Shown: one piece after another, positions 60,866 to 64,000 of the stretch
Position numbering within the stretch: position 1 is the stretch's first letter
Layout: each line of letters begins with the position of its first letter
Assembly (NCBI GenBank): GCA_026415615.1
Contig: JAOAGT010000002.1
Coordinates: forward strand, 248,001-312,000
Reading direction: 5' to 3'
DNA length: 64,000 nt
Source of the DNA: Thermoleophilia bacterium
GTDB lineage: Bacteria > Actinomycetota > Thermoleophilia > RBG-16-64-13
Made by a program: the position numbers and the translations under genes
Notes under the pieces: generated by a model
What the model saw: the letters and a program-made list of their open reading frames with translations, nothing else
Told to the model about the DNA's origin: nothing
Database searches by the model: none

Positions 60866-61315
60866 GTGACTGGGTCTGAGTACGAGCGCCTTGTGATCCG
60901 AAATCCCTACGGCCAACTCGAGCGGGACGGCAAGGTAGTGTTTGAGGGCTTTGTCTGCACACCGGAGCAGCTGGGTACAAATTGTCAATACCTCTACTCC
61001 ATCGTCACGAAGCCGCACGTAAACGAAGCAACGCCCCATGTTCACACGTTCCCGGTCATCATGAACTTTTTCGGCGGCGACTATAGGGACATTCGAGACT
61101 TTGACGCCGAAATATGGTTCTATCTGGGTGGAGAAAGGCAAATCATCGACGGTCCTGCTACGGTGAGCATACCTGCCGGAGTGCCCCATTGCCCGCTGAT
61201 CTTTAAGAGAGTGAGCAAGCCCATAGCCTGGGTTGAAATCATGCTGACCGATCACTACGAACGGGAAGAGGTGGATATTCCGCTTTACCCGGCGCCTGAC
61301 TTTGATGTGGGCTAG
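60866..61315 (+). CDS. Cupin-domain protein
   Basis: A 149-residue cupin related to the C-terminal half of the ferredoxin-cupin protein at 44176. It has the histidine motif TPHVHTFPVIMNFFGGD, then EIWFYLGGERQII and PAGVPHCPL. It lacks a ferredoxin part. The start is a GTG at 60866 with GAGGGG upstream. A hybrid histidine kinase gene begins 10 bases after its stop, so the two are almost certainly cotranscribed. Confidence 0.82.
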   Translation: MTGSEYERLVIRNPYGQLERDGKVVFEGFVCTPEQLGTNCQYLYSIVTKPHVNEATPHVHTFPVIMNFFGGDYRDIRDFDAEIWFYLGGERQIIDGPATVSIPAGVPHCPLIFKRVSKPIAWVEIMLTDHYEREEVDIPLYPAPDFDVG

Positions 61316-61324
61316 AGTGAAAAT

Positions 61325-63718
61325 GTGGTTCTTAGCCGTCTAAAGTCCGGCCGAAGAAGGCTGCGCTGGTGGGTGCCGCTTGCAACCGCTGTCGCTGTAG
61401 CGATTGCTGCGTCATGTACCGCGTTCTTTCTCATTCACAACCTGGAATCGGGCCGCACGCGAGCTACGTTTGAGCAGCTAGCCGACGAGCGGTTTGATCA
61501 GCTTCAAGAGCGAGTCCGCAAGGTCTTGGGCGACGCGCGTGCGATCGCCATGTTCTTTAGCTCCTCCGTGTACGTCACCCGGCAGGAGTTTGAGACGTTT
61601 GTGTCGCCCATCTTGACGGACGAACCTGGAATTCGGGGGGTGTTTTGGTTCCCGCAGGTAACGGCAGACAACCGTTACAGGCTTGAACAGCAGGCCAGAA
61701 GCGAGGGCCTTTCTGATTTTGCGGTCAGGATGTGGGGCTCAAACACGCCCGTTCCAGCTTCAGAACCGAGATTGCACTATCCGCTCTATCACGTCTACCC
61801 CTACGACAGCTTTGCAGGTCAGCTTGGCTGGGATCTGCTAACCGAACCCGTCCGCGCCGACGCTCTTCGACGGGCGGTCGCCATGGGACAAGCGAGCCTA
61901 TCCGCCCCTTTGCTGCTGTCCGCGGATGGCGGCGAGGTGGGGTACTTCCTGCTGGTGCCGGTGTTGCAAAGCTACGGCGGCGGACCGACAGAGACGGAGA
62001 TTCGGCGCAGCGTTGTTGGTTTGGTGGGTGCGCTTCTGGATGTTGGTCAGATTATCGGCCAGTCGCCGCTGGCTGTTGCTTCACCCAATGTCCAGCTTGC
62101 ATTGCTAGACCCCGGTGGCGGGGCAAATCCAATTCTACTTTGGTCTACATCGGTGGGCTCAGGAGCAGAAGGGGCAACACCTGTAGATTCTTCTGGCGGA
62201 AACATGGTGCTTAAGCGGGCCATCGCGGCTGCTGATCGCCGTCTTGAGGCAGTGGCTGTCCCTAGCGCGTTGTTCGAGCGGCAGCATCGCCCCTGGGTGA
62301 GCTGGCTGGTACTCTCGCTTGGGATAGCGGGGACTGCTCTGTTTACTTCCTATGGGATTTTCCTTCGTGGGCGCACAGTCGCTGCTCGACGTCATGCTGC
62401 AGAGATGCAAGCTGTTCTCAGTCGTCTAGAAGAAGAGATGCAAGCGCGCTTGCGAGCGGAGGAGCGGCTGCGTGCAAGCGAGAAGATGGAGGCTATCGGA
62501 AGGCTTGCGGGAGGTATAGCACATGACTTCAACAACCTCCTCCAGGTGATTTTGGGCAATGTGCAGCTTCTGCTTATGCGCGCTGAGGCTCGTGGGGAAA
62601 GCCTGGCGGCAACAACCGGCGGCGAACTAAAGGAAATCGAAAAGGCTGCTCAGCTTGCTGCAGGTCTCACGCGCAAATTGCTCACCTTTGCCCGCCCCGA
62701 CTCGGGAGAAGCGCAGATTCTCCGTCTAGATGAGCAAATTGCTGAGATGATGCCGTTGTTTGAAAGAACCACGCCGGATAACGTGCTCACCTCTTTCTTT
62801 CCTTGGGGCGATGACGCAGGCGGGCTCGGCCATCCACATTTGGACCCGGGTTTGGCATGGACAGCCCGTCCGACATCTCGTCCGCTGGTCAAGCTGGACC
62901 CTCTGCAACTTCAACAGGTGGCACTCAATCTAGTGATCAATGCTGCTGAGTCCATGCCCGCGGGGGGCCAAATCACCATAGCCGTTTCTGTCATTGTGGT
63001 CGATGAGCTTCAGGCCAGGGCTCATGTCGAGATTCCTCCGGGTCACTACGCCGTATTGGAAGTGCGGGATACGGGCCAAGGAATGGACCCCGAGACTATG
63101 AATCGTATTTTCGAGCCCTTCTTTACCACCAAGGAGCATGGGCACGGCACAGGTCTCGGACTTGCTACTGTGTATGGGATTGTCAAACGGGCTGGTGGGT
63201 ATATAGAGGTGGAGAGTGAGGTAGCTAAGGGAAGTAGTTTCAAGATCTACCTTCCCCTGGTGAGCCAGGAGGTTCCGCAGAATAAGTCGCGGAGCGAGAG
63301 CGGCGGTGGAAGGATCATGGAACACAAGGCCACAGTGTTGGTGGTCGAGGACAACGAGGCGGTGCGGCGCCTGGCTGTGCGCATTTTGAGTGGAGCGGGC
63401 TACACCGTGTGGGAAGCGGCTGACGCTGCGGAGGCTCTCAAACTTGTGGAAGAAGCCCAGGAGGGGCCGGATCTCCTACTTACTGACCTGTCTATGCCAG
63501 GGATGGGCGGTCACGAGCTGGCTTCAAAGCTGTGCGCGCAGCTTCCGGGGTTGCGCGTAGTGTTCATTTCGGGGTATGCGGACGATGCTGTGCAAGATGC
63601 CGCGTTTGTAGGTCGGGCGGTGTTTCTCAACAAGCCCTTCACCCCTGCGGTGTTACTTGAACGGGTGAGCGAGAGTCTTTACGGTAAGGACAACAGCAAT
63701 CGGGGAGCGGGCCCATGA
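61325..63718 (+). CDS. CHASE-domain hybrid histidine kinase with receiver
   Basis: A 797-residue sensor. Order of parts: membrane helix (about 16-38), a CHASE-type extracytoplasmic sensor domain (40-320, for example GIRGVFWFPQVTA), a second membrane helix (325-345), a HisKA phosphoacceptor with IAHDFNNLLQVIL (His400), an ATPase domain with VRDTGQGMDPETMNRIFEPFFTTK (split in this sentence from GTGLGLATVYGIV), and a C-terminal receiver with DLSMPGMGG and the Lys in NKPFTP. No DNA-binding output is attached. GTG 61325 is used. It overlaps the following cupin gene by four bases. Confidence 0.93.
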   Translation: MVLSRLKSGRRRLRWWVPLATAVAVAIAASCTAFFLIHNLESGRTRATFEQLADERFDQLQERVRKVLGDARAIAMFFSSSVYVTRQEFETFVSPILTDEPGIRGVFWFPQVTADNRYRLEQQARSEGLSDFAVRMWGSNTPVPASEPRLHYPLYHVYPYDSFAGQLGWDLLTEPVRADALRRAVAMGQASLSAPLLLSADGGEVGYFLLVPVLQSYGGGPTETEIRRSVVGLVGALLDVGQIIGQSPLAVASPNVQLALLDPGGGANPILLWSTSVGSGAEGATPVDSSGGNMVLKRAIAAADRRLEAVAVPSALFERQHRPWVSWLVLSLGIAGTALFTSYGIFLRGRTVAARRHAAEMQAVLSRLEEEMQARLRAEERLRASEKMEAIGRLAGGIAHDFNNLLQVILGNVQLLLMRAEARGESLAATTGGELKEIEKAAQLAAGLTRKLLTFARPDSGEAQILRLDEQIAEMMPLFERTTPDNVLTSFFPWGDDAGGLGHPHLDPGLAWTARPTSRPLVKLDPLQLQQVALNLVINAAESMPAGGQITIAVSVIVVDELQARAHVEIPPGHYAVLEVRDTGQGMDPETMNRIFEPFFTTKEHGHGTGLGLATVYGIVKRAGGYIEVESEVAKGSSFKIYLPLVSQEVPQNKSRSESGGGRIMEHKATVLVVEDNEAVRRLAVRILSGAGYTVWEAADAAEALKLVEEAQEGPDLLLTDLSMPGMGGHELASKLCAQLPGLRVVFISGYADDAVQDAAFVGRAVFLNKPFTPAVLLERVSESLYGKDNSNRGAGP

Positions 63719-64000
63719 CACTGGAGGAAGCGACCAAAGCAATCAGACTGGTGGAAGTTCAGCCAGGGGCAGTGGTAAGCCGGGAGCTCATGGCAAGACC
63801 CCAGGGTACCGTGACGCTGTTTGCTTTTGATGCGGGCCAAGGTTTGAGCGAGCACACGGCTCCCTATGACGCAGTGGTGTACATTCTTGAGGGGCGGGCA
63901 TCCATCACTATTGGTGGGAGACCGCAACAGGTGGAGGAAGGAGATCTTCTTATCATGCCGGCTAACGTGCCTCACGGGCTTCTCGCTATTACCCCTTTCA
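63715..64000 (+). CDS. Cupin-domain protein, 3' end outside window
   Basis: The first 95 residues of a single-domain cupin. The double-stranded beta-helix signature is visible as EHTAPYDAVVYILEGRAS, then EGDLLIMPANVPHGL, which supply the usual metal-binding His and Glu residues. The ATG at 63715 overlaps the kinase stop codon (ATGA), so it is co-translated. The window ends before the gene does. The function is unknown, but its placement suggests a small-molecule cue shared with the kinase. Confidence 0.8.
   Translation, partial: MTLEEATKAIRLVEVQPGAVVSRELMARPQGTVTLFAFDAGQGLSEHTAPYDAVVYILEGRASITIGGRPQQVEEGDLLIMPANVPHGLLAITPF

Noticed and set aside
1-64000. CRISPR arrays, insertion sequences, phage genes and rRNA
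   Set aside because: No regularly spaced repeats, transposase motifs, phage structural genes or rRNA sequence were seen on either strand.

Overview
The window looks like a chromosomal segment of a GC-rich, Gram-positive-type (monoderm) bacterium, most likely a deep-branching actinobacterium with an anaerobic or low-oxygen and possibly thermophilic lifestyle. This is inferred from gene content, not from a marker gene. The supporting features are a Tad pilus locus with no secretin gene, a heliorhodopsin (a family known mainly from monoderms), lipoprotein and SLH-type surface proteins, PPi-type phosphofructokinase, archaeal-style thiamine genes (Thi4, ThiD-ThiN), DUF763 and TM1367-like proteins, and many Fe-S and flavin enzymes. 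No rRNA, CRISPR array, insertion sequence, phage or replication origin was seen.

Layout. 1-1760: start of a branched-chain amino acid (Liv-type) ABC operon. 2164-8110: a Fic-fold protein with a ruined active-site motif, a DUF169 protein, a heliorhodopsin, an acyl-CoA synthetase, a protein built from a duplicated domain, and a HEAT-repeat protein. 8202-10583: universal stress protein, short-chain dehydrogenase and a sterol C14-reductase-like membrane enzyme. 10597-22302 (minus strand): a Tad/Flp pilus locus read from a two-component system through two Flp pilins, TadE, TadG, CpaB, TadZ and TadA to a von Willebrand A-TadB fusion and TadC. 22393-28087: a membrane protein of unknown function, then cysteine synthase, an old-yellow-enzyme-type reductase and a cytoplasmic reductive-dehalogenase-like protein. 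28061-31616 (minus strand): gltX, glnS, tRNA-Gln and tRNA-Glu in one direction, so both synthetases sit beside their own tRNAs.

31749-46515 is a mosaic: tRNA-Lys, a ferritin-VIT fusion, homocysteine methyltransferase, a lipoprotein, PPi-phosphofructokinase, a DMT exporter, a radical SAM protein, an esterase, a cell-wall glucosaminidase, an MFS transporter, a cyclophilin-like protein, a malate/lactate dehydrogenase, DUF763, a ferredoxin-cupin fusion, an iron-sulfur flavoprotein and an SLH protein. 46559-51184 encodes a 1541-residue secreted CARDB-repeat protein. 53539-60757 (minus strand) holds a TPP-riboswitch-controlled thiamine operon (thi4, thiDN, thiC) that runs into a short ModE-type regulator and molybdate/tungstate transport genes (modA, modB, modC). 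60866-64000 has a cupin gene, a hybrid CHASE histidine kinase and a second cupin gene, tightly packed on the plus strand.

Two themes cross the window. First, several long, nearly perfect inverted repeats lie inside or between genes without breaking reading frames (4144-4184, 13634-13666, 27056-27102, 34644-34671, 46238-46271). Second, several compact gene sets deserve experimental attention, above all the OYE plus soluble RdhA-like pair, the heliorhodopsin, the synthetase/tRNA cluster and the cupin/sensor-kinase cluster. All functions are assigned by reading motifs. No database search was run.
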